In this document: piece by piece, positions 32,746-46,300 of the stretch | Position numbering within the stretch: the first letter of the stretch is position 1 | Layout of the letters: each line of letters begins with the position of its first letter | Source of the DNA: Mytilus galloprovincialis | Lineage: Eukaryota > Mollusca > Bivalvia > Mytilida > Mytilidae | Direction: 5' to 3' | DNA: 64,000 bases | Assembly: GCF_965363235.1 (NCBI RefSeq) | Contig: NC_134845.1 | Coordinates: forward strand, 66,865,261-66,929,260 | Notes under the pieces: generated by a model | The model's database searches: none | Told to the model about the DNA's origin: nothing | What the model saw: the letters and a program-made list of their open reading frames with translations, nothing else | Program-made: the position numbers and the translations under genes

Positions 32746-35700
32746 CTAATCAACTGTCGCTGCATTGACATTATTCGGTACATCATTTGGTTCAAGACAT
32801 GATTCTTCATTTAAAGTCGTTTCTAAAACAATAAGCGAGTTACTATTTTTAGAATCATGTTTTTTCAAATCAAAATGGTGTTGTTTTTCTGCTAAACACT
32901 TTTCAGTGCCAATTTCGTTTTGTCTTGTGACCTCTATCGTAACTAATGAATGATAGGGATGTAAATACCCCTCACTGTCAGTACCGCCATTTGTTACCTG
33001 GTTACCAGAACTTCTCTTACTATCATAGGTACTATTGGATGACGATTCGAAACGCATGTTTTCTTCTTCAATGTCAATATAATCGTGTTCCTCGACTGGT
33101 ATTTGATTACTTTCTTCATGGACATGCGATTGGTGTGTTAATTGTATTCCCGATCCTGACGTATTCAATGAGTGCTTTCGTTTGAGTCGACGTTTCCAGC
33201 AGACAAAGATTAAGATGATAACTAAAGCTATTATCACTAGAACACTGCCGACACCAATAGAGAATGTAAAAAGTTGTCTTCTTATCAAATCTGTAAGAAA
33301 ATAAACAAATACTAACTTTTTTTCTATGTTTCAACAGGTTATTGCAAACGAAATAACGAAGTACATAAACGCAATCTGGTCACGACTTCGCATTGGTATG
33401 TTGTTGTTTGACAATAAGGCAAGTTTCCGTGCTACACAAATACAAGAGGCTTCAGTCCTAATGTGTACTTGGTATTACACATTTTCGGAACAAATATTAA
33501 GAATAAAGCCATTTGAAGTAAAAAAGAAATATGTGTACCATGAAATGTTTATGACGTCATGTAGTCGACGTTAACAATGACATATACAAAACTGTGTAGT
33601 AAACGAATACAAATGTATTCATGTATCTTTTATGAATCATGTATTTCTAAAAACTATATAGAAATTTTGAAATATATGTTAATGCAATAGTTTTTTTATG
33701 CGAAATGTGAAATAGTTCTAAAATGGTCTTGTGCCAGAAAGGTGTCATGTTTTCTTTTTTTCTTGTATGCTCGCACGGTCTACGCTTTTACAAACATATA
33801 AGATTACTAAATGAAGCATTTAATACACATAATTACATTTTTCTGCTAGGTTAATGAAAACACGATTTCTGTGAAGTTTTGTTTTTATTTATATATGCCC
33901 TTAATGGTTGAATCTGGTGATATAATGATGTTACATTTTATTTTGAAATAAATGTCAATTTCAGAATGAAGCGAGATGGATGTTATCCAATATAAATAAC
34001 GTAGTACAATGAAACTTACATGTAATGAAATTATCTAATAATATTAGACGTTATAGCCTTATAAAAAATGTATATACATGTTAAATATGCAATGTACTTG
34101 GTAATAATTTTATTATAAGTTTAAATATATGTACCTTGAATCAGATGATCTTCGTTGATACTGTGCTGTGTTTGAATTTCTACTGTCATCTGTTTGATCT
34201 CGATTGTTGTATAGTCTTTCACATCTCCTAGATGGTTTCCTATTGTAAATGTCAATGTTTATACCAGTATACTAATATAAGGAGCTAAATGTTTACCAGA
34301 ACATTAATCTGTATGTGAACTATCTTTTCAACAGACAGGACTGTCAGAAAAATAAAAATAAAACGTACAATGTATTGGTCTTCAGCAATAACCATACATC
34401 AATAGAACCAACAAGTCCACCAGCGAGAGAGCGCAATGAGAGTACTGTATGTCCAGTTACCACAAAGACTCAATAAGAACAAAATCATAGTGTTGAACAC
34501 TGGTAACATGTTCTGGCATATATCATTGTATCGTAAGAAATTCATATAATTATACAGATAAAGCCGCCATTCTGTGAATTTTGGATATTTTGAATTTTGA
34601 TAAATGATTCTGGAGTGAATGGTTTTTTTTACTCGAGACATTAGAACTTTTTTTTATCTATAGTTCTTCGCAAGAAGATTTCTTTGAAATAAATTGCAGG
34701 AACTTAGATAAACAAAACATATTAAATTCAAGATATTAACAATTGTTGGATTTTTTTTATTATTTGCATTTGTCCTTTTGATAATCTATGATAATACAAA
34801 TATTACAAATATTTAATTGATGGTGAAATTCGTCATTTAATTTCGTTGGGCTCGTTTATATGTATACTGTAACAGCGATATTGTACCAAGAACATATATA
34901 TTGATTAGAAAAAAGTAAAATCACAAAAATACTGAACTTAGAGGAAAATCTATTCGGAAAGTCCATAATCACATGGAAAAATCAAATAACAAAACGCATC
35001 AAAAACGAATGGACAAGAACTGTCATATTCCTGACTTGGTACAGGCATTTTCAAATGTAGAAAATGGTGGATTGAACCTGGTCTTATAGCGCTAACCCTC
35101 TCACTTTGATGACAGTCTCATCAAATTTCGTTATATTTACATTGATGCGTGAACTAAACAGACACTGTTCACAATTTGTACTGAATATAATCAAACCCAT
35201 AAATTACTAAAATTTTAGTTCTTACCTCTTATTTTACTTAAAGGCATCCCAGTAACAACATTAACGTTAACATGTTGAGTACCATATGTGACAACTGTAC
35301 TATTCGACGTTGAAACACATCCATGGAATCGATCACACCTACAACAAGTTTGAACTTTCTAAATATATTTGGACTGCTTCTCTCTTCTCAAATTTAAATG
35401 CGTGTGCATATGGTTGTTAAATTAGTATTGGAACTGTGTTTTTTTTTTAAATGATGATTGATACATGGTAAAATTAATGTACTTTAAGAGTGTGATACAC
35501 CAAAGCTTTTAAAAAAAAAATTCCTTGTTGAAAAATAAAACAATTATAAATAGATACGACTCTTGGTGTGTGCCTCTCTGGAGGTGTACCTAGATTGCCA
35601 GGAGTTATACAATATAGATAATGCTTTTTTGGAAACATTGTATATGAACATTGTTTATCAAAGCAAATCGTGCAAATTGCAGAGTAACAAAGCAAATAAA

Positions 35701-38700
35701 CACGTCTTAATAATTGATATTTCAATATTGATTGAATTTTTCTGTGAAATATATGTATAATAAAACGAACATAGATTAATGACAGTTGATCGGAACATAA
35801 ATAAACATAGTTAATGTTCCGGCATTTGATGTCTTATCCTGGACGAGAAAAGTCTAGCATTTGTTATCTCATTTAAGCAATAGCTGTTGCAACCATAATA
35901 TAACCAATCAGAATCTGTTTTGTGCTACCTTATTATTTCAAGATGGCGTGTATTTCGACTGAAACTAATAGCTCTGCACATTGATGCGAAGCAAAAATTC
36001 ACAATTGTACAAATGGTTTTTAGAAATGGCGTGATGAACGATTAGTCATATAGTTGAGTTGTGTTGTTTTTTTTAAGTTTTTAACTTATCTTTTTTCTCG
36101 GATACTGATAGAGATCGCACGTTGTTAACATGTATATCAATTATATCCGATCGCACAAGGCACGAGTGATATCGCAGTTTTACAAATTTCATATTGTCCA
36201 ACTTATAACGTAATATTTTTAGTAAAATAACTATCTACATTTTATAAGAATCCCATAATAGTACATTTCTATGTTAGCAAGTTATCAAAACTTCGTATGC
36301 ACCTATCAGAAACATGTAATTTCTTGATTTATGTTGATCTTAGTTTTGCATTCTGTTATAGAAATAGTGACGAATAGTCCTTTTGCTATAACGTCTAACT
36401 TGAACTATTAATTCATAAACAAACCATATAACGTTATCTTAGATCTAACTTCTGTCGGGCATCTTCCTTGTTTGATACTTATTTTTCTTCTAGATGCCGC
36501 TATGAGTTGTATTAAAAAAAAAGATGTCAAGTATCCTTGCTTTTGACATGGTATGCCTCCCGTGTAGTCTTTGATAAAAGGGTAACACTTATTTCGTTGA
36601 ATTTTTGGATATGGATATTTCATATCTACCTTTCAAAAAGATTGCATTCACATTTCTCAGCACATTTCAACCCGTAAGTTTCTCCTATACAAGCTGTGCA
36701 CCCTAACCCAGCTTTTGATGTGAATCCAATTCTGCACGCTGAAATTAGCTAACTAAACTATATCAAAGTATAGAAATAAGGTGCCTTTAGAAAGTATGAT
36801 TAATTAATTTTTAATAACATTACTTCTGTGCTTTCAGATTTCTTTTGTTTTTTAAAATTTCCATCTATTTATTATTTTTGATTTTTTATTATATACATGA
36901 AAGAGGAAAACGCAAAACATTGGTAAAAAACCCTCATAAACGGCCAATAACCCTTATAAAGAGTCGACTGACGATTTTGATCATGGAATCTTATTTTTAG
37001 TTCTCGTCTGGGGAATGATATAACCATTTTCAAAATAATAGACAAAACTTGCATTGAAGCTCTATGTTCTATTCTAAGCCATGTCTACCATGTTGTTTGG
37101 CATGAGGGGTCAGCGGAAACATTTTACAAACAAGATACCCCAATGATAGGTTTGATGAAGGGTTAAAATTGGCCCTTCATTTTTGACGTTTTTTAAATCG
37201 GGCCAAAAAATTACAAATTTTGCATTGAAATACTTGTGATAATACACCTTATCGCTAATCCCGACTGACCCGGCCGCTTGAACTTTTGACGCATACAACA
37301 ATCATTTTTCCATTGTGGCGTCAGATATTTTGTTTTATGACGTCACAATTTTACGGGAACCTGTGTGATTTTCAGTAATGGCGGACAAATAACGATAAGG
37401 TGTATACTATTAAGACAAAAACATATTTTTTGGCACTTTCCTTTAAAATTTAAGAAGCTATGATTCCTGAAATAAATATTATTTGTATTTTAGGTCAATT
37501 TTGGTTATTTTTTTCCCATAATATTAATTGTTTTTGGCATAGTTAACCTAGGCCTCCATCCACGATCCAAAACGTTTTTATATTTATAAATTTTGTATCA
37601 AAATTGGAATCATTTGGTTACAAAAGTTTTTGGATCGTAGGTGGCGGCCAAGGATCTCCTAAAGGTTTTTGGTCTGAAAATTGCACAAAATCCCCATATT
37701 GTAACACAATGTCCAAAATGGGCCTACTTTAGAGAATATTTTGTTCTTTTACAAAAAGAACTGATCTATTTAGCATTAAGGTTTTTGAAAAAGACGAATT
37801 TACGAATCAAATCGTGACCTTTTTGATGTTTTATGATAAAGTTAATATTTTAATCCGTTTTGTGCCATAAGTTAACTTTGTCCTTTGTACTTGTAGTTCA
37901 ATTGTAAAACATAATTGTAATATTCAACGGACGACAGCGGCCAAGTGATGAGATGAGCTAACTTGACCCTATGGGCAAGGAGAGTTTGACATAGAAAAAT
38001 GAAACGTCGGTCATTGTTTTTTGTCATCTCCTTGACCAGAATAATATTAATTATCAAATTGGGAATATGACAACATAACACATAAAGTTGCAAATAATGT
38101 CAAGTAGGTCTATTGTGGTTTTATTGAAATGCGGAAATTTTCATATTTTTTTTTTTATTTTTTTTTACATTTCGAGTGATCATTGAATTAGCTTATTTGT
38201 TTAATAATAGAGGCCCTTGACACTCACCTTTACATGTTTTATCTTCTTTCATTTCATAGTTATCACAACAAAACGTCTTTTTGAAATAAAATGAACGACC
38301 GTTAGTAGAGGCACTGCAAATACATATTCATATTTGATAAGCTTGTTTTACTTATTAAACGTTAAATGGCAAATAGTTCATGCATATTCAGGACCAGTCA
38401 AATTAATGATTAATGATAATACTTCTGGTTTAGGTTAGTAAAAATGTTAGCGCCTGCTGAAATGTGTAAACCAGCATTTGTTTTCACGTGTCCAAAGTCA
38501 GGCACCTGTTGTTCAGTAATGGTCAGTTATTGATATGGTGCATGCGTGTTTCTCGTTTTTTTTAATAAAAATTAGACTCTTTGATTTGCTAAGTAAATGG
38601 TTTTACACAAGTCATTGTAAGACCCTTTATAGCTTGCTGTTCCGTGTGACTTGAATGGAAAGATGACTTATCAGCACTCGTACCACATCTTCTTACATGT

Positions 38701-39155
38701 ATATAATAGATTGACGGGGAACATGGACCGTGCCACTAGAATATAAAATTATTTTTGATTGGCATATCAATTTATCTTTGAAACAGCAAACCGACTCAAA
38801 GCGTTTTAACATTCAGATAGAATATATAGCACCCATCCTTCACACTACATTCTGTAAGATTTTAATATTAATATTCCTACCGATCGCTGCTTTATGTATC
38901 CCAAACCGTGTTATTTTTAATTATCGTAACAACTGTTGGTACTTGTTTACATTGTAAGATTATAAGATATTAGGGAGCTACCATTTGATTTTTTTGATAC
39001 GGTAAACACAAGACAACATTTCCCATCCTAACCCTTCCCTCTAAAAATCAAATGGTAGCTCCTTACCTTTCAAGTCGACTGCAGACACCTTCTGTTCTAC
39101 CTTGATTTAAAAGAAGGCAAAGAAGGTAGATGAAAAATACACTATAAACTCCCAT
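32746..39155 (-). CDS. Single-pass EGF-like membrane receptor (six exons)
   Basis: Exons 39155-39067, 38313-38228, 36738-36630, 35338-35226, 34239-34135 and 33290-32746 join in phase across GT...AG introns. The 1047 bases give 348 residues plus a stop. Residues 1-21 form a signal peptide (FFIYLLCLLL). Residues 25-102 are cysteine-rich: FCCDNYEMKEDKTCKAC, then CTACIGETYGLKCAEKCEC and CDRFHGC, the pattern of molluscan MEGF/scavenger-receptor-like EGF domains. Residues 103-177 are a linker rich in beta-branched residues with no recognised domain. A membrane helix spans about 178-198, followed by WKRRLKRK, the expected cytoplasmic stop-transfer signal. The tail carries Tyr238 (DYIDI), Tyr256, Tyr276 and Tyr280 (GYLHPYHSL), possible SH2-docking sites. 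MEGF10/draper relatives act in engulfment and usually have many EGF repeats; this has only about one. Ligand and role are unknown. A MITE abuts the first splice donor. Confidence 0.85.
34915..35165 (+). repeat. Family C repeat in intron 4 of the receptor gene
   Basis: It carries ACTGAACTTAGAGGAAAATCTATTCGGAAAGTCC, CATATTCCTGACTTGGTACAGGCATTTTC, GTGGATTGAACCTGGT and CTCTCACTTTGATGACAGTCTCATC. It lies opposite to the direction of transcription. Confidence 0.65.
36740..38227 (-). other. Receptor gene intron 2, no element recognised
   Basis: AT-rich sequence. Around 37550-37640 the text GATCCAAAAACGTT / TTTTGGATCGTAGG forms a loose inverted repeat (CCTCCATCCACGATCCAAAA near 37551 against TTTTGGATCGTAGGTGG near 37627), suggesting a small foldback remnant. 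Confidence 0.35.
38455..38700 (+). repeat. Family A repeat, diverged copy in receptor intron 1
   Basis: Recognisable blocks are CGTGTCCAAAGTCAGGCACCTGTTGTTCAGT, TTTGATTTGCTAAGTAAATGGTTTTACA and CACTCGTACCACATCTTCTT. It is more diverged than the copies at 4420 and 9335. Confidence 0.5.
38973..39062. mobile_element. 90-bp MITE abutting a splice donor
   Basis: The ends GGGAGCTACCATTTGATTTTT and AAAATCAAATGGTAGCTCC are complementary. TTA at 38970-38972 and 39063-39065 is a 3-bp target duplication, as in PIF/Harbinger elements (TWA). The right-hand TTA supplies part of the donor GTAAGG of receptor intron 1, with the element starting at intron base 5. Confidence 0.75.
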
Positions 39156-39159
39156 GATT

Positions 39160-41165
39160 ATGATATAATTACCGAAATTAATAAAATGTTAATTATTAAT
39201 TTGATATGCGCTTCCAAACAATAGCATTGAATGAAAAACGACAGGAAGTTAAAATAAGGACGATGATAATATCACGGAAACTGATATACAGTTGAAGTGC
39301 CGATTTACTAATTATATATGTATATATTACTGATAAATTGTAATTTAACACCAGAAAAATAGGTTATACTTCGGTGTTGACATATAATTTTTTTTTTTTT
39401 TTTTATAAATTCCATGTTTACAAAACATTGAATTTATCGAAAAAGTAAGGATTCTCTTATCCCAGGCATAAATTACCTTAGCCGTATTTGGCACATTTTC
39501 TTTTTTTGGAATTTTGGAACCTCAATGATCTTCAACTTTGTACTTGTTTGGCTTTCTAAATATTTTGATTTGAGTGTCACTGATGAGTCTTATTGTAGAC
39601 GAAACACACGTCTGGCGTACTAAATTATATCCTGGTAACTTTGATAACTATTTAGACCACTGGGTCGATGCCACTGTTAGTGGACGTTTCGTCCCGAAGG
39701 GTATCACCAGCCCAATAGTCAATATTTCGGTGTTGACATGAATATCAATAATATGATAATTTTTATAAATTTCCTGTTTACAAAACTTTGAATTTATCGA
39801 GAAACTAAGGATTTTCTTATCCCAGGAATGGATTACCTTAACCGTATTTGGCACAATTTTGTGGAATTTTGAATCTTCAATGCTCCTGAACTTTGTACTT
39901 GTTTGGATTTATACATATTTGGATTTGAGAGTCACTCATTAGTCTTATGTAGACGAAACGCGCGTCTGACGTACTAAAGTATAATCCTGGTACCTTTGCT
40001 AACTAGTTAGACCATTTTACGTTTGAAAATCAAATACATATAGATTAGACCGTTGGTTTTCCCGTTTGAATGGTTTTACACTAGTAATGTTAAGGGCCCT
40101 TTAAAGCTTGCTGTTCCGTGTAAGCCTAGTCTCCGTGTTGAAGCTCGTACTTCAACCTAAAGGGCTTTACTTTTATGAATTGTGACTTGGATGTAGAGTT
40201 GTCTAATTTGCACTCATATCACATCTTCTTTTATCATGTTTATCTATCTGTTATTTTTGCGAAAATGTACATCACATTGTGATTCGTACAGAAGGCATTA
40301 AACAAGAATTATTCAACCAACGGCATCAGAATATGTTCGCTTTGGTGTACACATGTGATGAAACTACACACAATCTTTTTAACGCTTAAACGGCATTTGT
40401 CCTTGTAGACAATATTTTAATTCTCCGCTTAAAAGTGACGTGCACAATAGGATATTCATAAGTTCTATCTTACACATCACAACTTTATTTAAAGACTTGC
40501 CTTTTTCCAATACAATTCTCTGAATAGAGGGTAGTTGTTTGTGCCTGTTGCCGAGTCAGAAGCATGTAAGTCAGTGGTTTCGTTTGATGCTGTGTAACAT
40601 ATTTGATTGTTGTCCATAATTTTGAAAATACATTAGAATTGTATTACATTAGTCTTTTCGCGTCCATGTATAGCGGATTATGCTGTAAGGGCTTTGTGCA
40701 ATGTTAAAGGCCATAAGGTGACCTATAGTTGTAACTTTCTGTGTCACATGGCCTCTTGTTGAGATGTGTCGCATTGGCAATTAAACTCCATCTTAGTTTA
40801 AAGTACTGACCCATGTGATCAAGTTAATACTACCGGTCGCTTTTCAAAATGTTAAACGACAGTGAATAAATGTCACTCATACTGATACACTCAATTTTAT
40901 TTAATCAGGGTTTAATAAGAATTGACGCTCCGGGCCGAACAAGGATTAATATTCTCCTAACTTAAAGAGAGTTAAGGTGTGGCAAGCCCTAGTTAATTTC
41001 GTGTCATTCTGTATGGGAAGGTTAAACATGTTAAATAGAAACGAAGATACCAAACAGGGACATTCAAACTCATAAGATGAGAATAAACTGGATTCAATGT
41101 GAGGTTGTTGCTATGGTGACATACGAAGGTTGCTGATGTCATTCGAATGAAAAGATGTCAGATCA
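39160..41165. other. 5' flank of the receptor gene: repeat cluster
   Basis: 39400-39650 and 39652-40012 are two family B copies in tandem; the second begins GACCACTGGGTCGATGCCACTG and the first lacks this head. 40035-40235 and 40530-40800 are diverged family A copies (CATCTTCTTTTATCATG and TTGGCAATTAAACTCCATCTT ends). No promoter element of the receptor gene could be singled out. Confidence 0.55.
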
Positions 41166-41169
41166 TGTG

Positions 41170-42655
41170 AGAAACACATTTATAATTCAATCAATTTTTA
41201 GACGAAAATAAATGATATATTAAGCACAACTCCTCCACATGGTTTATCTTTTTAATGTTGGAATACCCAAATTTATGACTGAACTAGAAATGTTAACTCG
41301 AAAAGATTTAGTTTAAGACCTCGGCAATTCCATTGGATTATATTAGTCATTATTTGATAAAAGAAGGGCGAATGTTGTCGAGTTTGCCAGCATTCTTATT
41401 TCGCTCACCCTGAGATTGTGATATTTCGGGTGGCGGAACACTGTCGATTTCCATTTCAGTTTCGTCGATAAGTGTTGAAAATCTGTTGTGTGAGGAGAGT
41501 CGTCGATCCCCAGGACCACACACAGCTGGTTTTACTCCGCCTTGACCCTTACCCCGCGACCTCGAATCAGAATACCTCTGAGAGTATGTATTTACTGGCT
41601 TCTTTTGAACATCCTTCTTTTCTGGAGAACGAAGAGGAGATCGGGCTCTAGAAGACTTTGTACTGGATGAAGAAGATAACTTATTAGATGCAGATGAAGG
41701 AAGACTATTTGAGGTGGAAGAATCATCTATGTCACTGGGAAGATCCAAGATAGATCCACCGTCCCAACTGTCTGATTTAGCTGTTTTTTTTTATTTGCTT
41801 TCTCTTTTTCATATTTTTTGGTGATGATTGTGAGCTCTGTAGGGAAGATTGAGTTGATTGAGTACTGGTTTTGGAAGATTTTGGTTTTCTTAGAATTGAT
41901 ATTATATCGTTCTGTTTCAACAGGCAGCATTGTAAATGTGTCCGCATCAATTGGCCAAGTCATGTGAGTTTGTGTATTCTCGTGACTGAGTGAGCGGACA
42001 ACTTTGCTGGCGTACGATGGCCTGTTTGAAACAAGGAGATCATTCGAAAGCTATCTGTTTAGCTTCTGGGTAACTGATGTTTCTTTCTGTTTTAATTTTA
42101 ATAATATGTTTTTCTTTAAGGTAAACAGGGCAGTCCCTAGACGATGAAAAATGAGATTCACCACAGTTTACGCATTTAGAAGATTCACAGTTTGTTCCCT
42201 CGTGTCCTTCGTCAGAACACTTGAAATATCTCTGCGTACCACGACATTGTTTGCTTCCATGACCAATCTTTTGACAAGTAAGGCATCGAACTGGGTTAGG
42301 GATAAACATGTCAACTCTGATTCCAAAGCAACCAAAAGTAATAGATGGAGGAGGAGTTGGAGTTCTAAAGGTCAAAAGATATGTATTTAATTTGTTTATA
42401 TTTCCATTCTTTTTTATTTAAAATCTAACAACATCAGTTACCCCTTTGCTTGAAAGTTCCTCACCGATTTCTTCCACGGTAAGGTCACCAAGGTATTGAC
42501 TTCTGTCTCGAATTATCCCCTTACAGCTGTTCAAATTGTTGCGAGGAGAGGCAGAAACAGGAAAGTTTGTAATTGTAGTCATTGTAAGCAAATTTGTTGA
42601 TTGACTTTTGTTGGAACATTCAACCAACAAACTGCAATGAACTGCCATATCTCAT
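41170..42655 (-). pseudogene. LINE ORF1 (zinc-knuckle) and start of ORF2, decayed
   Basis: The - strand carries, in shifted frames, an N-terminal piece (42648-42418, ending LTVEEIGEELSSKGVTDVVRF), a central piece (42375-42040: IPNPVRCLTCQKIGHGSKQC, YFKCSDEGHEGTNC, CVNCGESHFSSSRDCPVY; three zinc knuckles), a spacer piece and a Ser/Arg-rich C-terminal piece (41748-41350). Together they resemble ORF1 of I/Jockey/CR1-type non-LTR retrotransposons, an RNA-binding protein. ORF1 ends TAA at 41352-41350 and an ATG overlaps it by one base (TAATG). The ATG opens TNIIQWNCRGLKLN, the typical start of the ORF2 endonuclease. ORF2 stops after about 25 codons; an out-of-frame KPCGGVVL piece follows before the copy ends near 41170. 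At least three frame breaks mean it is dead. Confidence 0.75.
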
Positions 42656-42659
42656 TTTT

Positions 42660-43369
42660 GAAACTTTTTTTACAGTACCAGCAACGCTTTGAATTTTTTT
42701 ATGATTTGCGAAGGGTGATATTTTTTAAATTGGTTTTTCATCTGTTCCTTTTATTACAATAAATCTTGGTCAACTGTCATCTCCCGACAGGGCACTGAAT
42801 CATCACCTTTTCTTTTCTTATGTATTAAAGCTGATTTAGAGGGTTGGTTTTGTTGTGCCATATGAAAGGAGAAAGATTCACCATTCTTGTCATCCACCCA
42901 CCTCGAAGTGCCTACAAGTATCAAGTGCTAATGCTGAAAACGAGCTTCAAATATAATGTAGCTGGTCCTCAAAATCAGCACCTAAGATCCACTGCGGAAA
43001 GCACCAGATGTTCTAAGAATAGTATACTCAAGCAGAGCGTATCCATCAAGCGAAATAGAAAGCATACCACTTGATTGAACCATGAGCCATCGCCTTCTTC
43101 AGTAATCCGAAATATAAATAGCTTAATTTAAAACACATGTGTATATAATGAAAATTGTTACAAGACAGCTTATTGTTGAGGATTAACTGAAGGGCTCAAC
43201 ATGACCAGCCGATTGATCTAACCGGGTCCATCCGACCTCCAGTTTAGATGGTATCGGAGCCAAAGCAGCTTATTGAACTATAGTCTCGTCCGTCCGGGTA
43301 TTTTCTGACCGTAAGGAGTCTGGCTATATCGCTCATCCACTAGTATCTCGTCAACAACCGACACAGGTA
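42660..43369. other. Flank between LINE remnant and large array element
   Basis: No gene recognised. 43180-43369 is GC-richer than its surroundings (for example GACCAGCCGATTGATCTAACCGGGTCCATCCGACC). Its origin is not recognised. Confidence 0.3.
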
Positions 43370-46300
43370 CAGTACTTGCAACCTTAGGCGTTACTATTTC
43401 AGCGATCAATCAGCGGTCATCGATCAGTCACCGATCAGTCAAGTTCGCGTCAAACTCACGTCAGCAATCCGTCAGACTTATAGTAAAAGTAATTGACTGA
43501 TCGGACTGATCGGACGGATAGTACCGATCGACCTTGATGACGGATTGAACTTTAATACGTCACATGATAAACTAATACAAATTACGGAATCTTAGTTTCG
43601 TTTAATTTAATTAAAATGGCGACTCGTGAAAATCGAACGTTCAGTGATACATTTTGTTTATCAATTATTTAGCAAAGTTTTATGAATTGAAATGAAAAGA
43701 AATGTACAGATAAAACCTAAATTAAAATATCATCACTAAAGAATGGTCTTTTTCGTTTTATTTAATAGGTTATATACATGTATTTCCAAACCCGGCGAGT
43801 GTCTACATCGCGAAATTGATTTTATTATTTTCCAAACATACTCGGGAAAAACAAAATGAAAGGATCAGTTATTGAAAAATGTAGTCTATTTTTTTCAATA
43901 TTTCAAATTTTTGTATCCTTATCATCATATAATTCTTTAAAAAAAACTTATCATAATCATGGACTTTCTATATTCGTCACAATCGAAGCCTTTAAAATAA
44001 CAAATTATCAAAATAAATGCTGTTTTTTAAACAAGAAATATGAATAATTTTAAACAACGCAACCAACATTACATTATATTTTTCTGATAGTCTTTTTTTA
44101 CCTTAATAAAAAAAATAACTACTCCTAAACAATAAAAAGTACAAAAATCCAATGGTGGTAAACATAAATATATTCCTTAAAAATAAATAAATAATTTTAG
44201 GCAGATTTATTCTTGAATAATTCACATTTTCTACAAAATACATATGAAAATCATTTATAACAACTGATTGCAATTGAAATTATAATATTTTCCAATATGA
44301 GAAGAAATATTTGCATCTTTGGCACCGTGTATAAAAAATAATATCTTTTTCCATAAAGTAGCCATGTTTTATGAAGAACAGCCAATCCTGATGTACAAAA
44401 AGTACTCAAAATTGAAATCATATGATGGTTAATAATTTGTATCAAAATAAATCAATAACTGCATTCTTATTCCACAAAAATAAAAGTTTAAGTATTTTAA
44501 TTCTCACTAAATCTCAATTCTAATAAGAAGACTTGTCTCAAGAATGCAAGATGGTAAAAATAACTGATTTAAAATAGAATAGTATCATTTCTGATAAAAA
44601 GAATAATAATTTTGGTTATTTTAAACAATGCAAAAAAAATTTTAGTATGATTTTTCTGATATTCTTTTAATTTTATGACAAAAAAACTATTCTAAACTAT
44701 AAAAAGTACAAAAATTTAATGGCGGTCAATAATTTTCAGTAAAATGAAGAAATATTTGCATTTTAGGCAACGCGTACAAAAATTTAGTATCTTTTTCTTT
44801 AAAGTAAGCATATTTTATGAAGAACAGCCAATCTTGATGTACAAAAAGTACTCAAATCATATGACGGTTAATAATTTGTATCAAAATAAATCAATAACTG
44901 CATTCTTATTCCACAAAAATAAAAGTTTCAGTATTTTAATTGTCATTATATCTCAATTCTGATTAGAAGACTTGTCTCAAGATGGTAAAAATAACTGATT
45001 TCAAATAAAATAGTATCACTTTTGATAAAAAGAAGAATAATTTTGGTAATTCTAAACAATGCGAACAAAATTTTAGTATGATTTTTCTGATATTCTTCTA
45101 ATTTTATGACAAAAAAACTATTCTAAACTATAAAAAGTACCAAAATTTAATGGCGGTCAATAGTTTTCAGTAAAATGAAGAAATATTTGCATTTTAGGCA
45201 ACGCGTACAAAAATTTAGTATCTTTTTCCTTAAAGTAAGCATATTTTATGAAGAACAGCCAATCTTGATGTACAAAAAGTACTCAAATCATATGACGGTT
45301 AATAATTTGTATCAAAATAAATCAATAACTGCATTCTTATTCCACAAAAATAAAAGTTTAAGTATTTTAATTCTCATTATATCTCAATTCTGATTAGAAG
45401 ACTTGTCTCAAGATGGTAAAAATAACTGATTTCAAATAAAATAGTATCACTTTTGATAAAAAGAAGAATAATTTTGGTAATTCTAAACAATGCAAACAAA
45501 ATTTTAGTATGATTTTTCTGATATTCTTTTAATTTTATGAAAAAAAACCTATTCTAAACTATAAAAAGTACAAATTTAATGGCGGTCAATAGTTTTCAGT
45601 AAAATGAAGAAATATTTGCATTTTAGGCAACGCGTACAAAAATTTAGAATCTTTTTCCTTAAAGCAAGCATATTTTATGAAGAACAACCAATCTTGATGT
45701 ACAAAAAGTACTCAAATCATATGACGGTTAATAATTTGTATCAAAATAAATCAATAACTGCATTCTTATTCCACAAAAATAAAAGTTTCAGTATTTTAAT
45801 TCTCATTATATCTCAATTCTGATTAGAAGACTTGTCTCAAGATGGTAAAAATAACTGATTTCAAATAAAATAGTATCACTTTTGATAAAAAGAAGAATAA
45901 TTTTGGTAATTCTAAACAATGCGAACAAAATTTTAGTATGATTTTTCTGATATTCTTCTAATTTTATGAAAAAAAACCTATTCTAAACTATAAAAAGTAC
46001 AAAAATTTAATGGCGGTCAATAGTTTCCAGTAAAATGAAGAAATATTTGCATTTTAGGCAACGCATACAAAAATTTAGTATCTTTTTCCTTAAAGCAAGC
46101 ATATTTTATGAAGAACAACCAATCTTGATGTACAAAAAGTACTCAAATCATATGACGGTTAATAATTTGTATCAAAATAAATCAATAACTGCATTCTTAT
46201 TCCACAAAAATAAAAGTTTCAGTATTTTAATTCTCATTATATCTCAATTCTGATTAGAAGACTTGTCTCAAGATGGTAAAAATAACTGATTTCAAATAAA

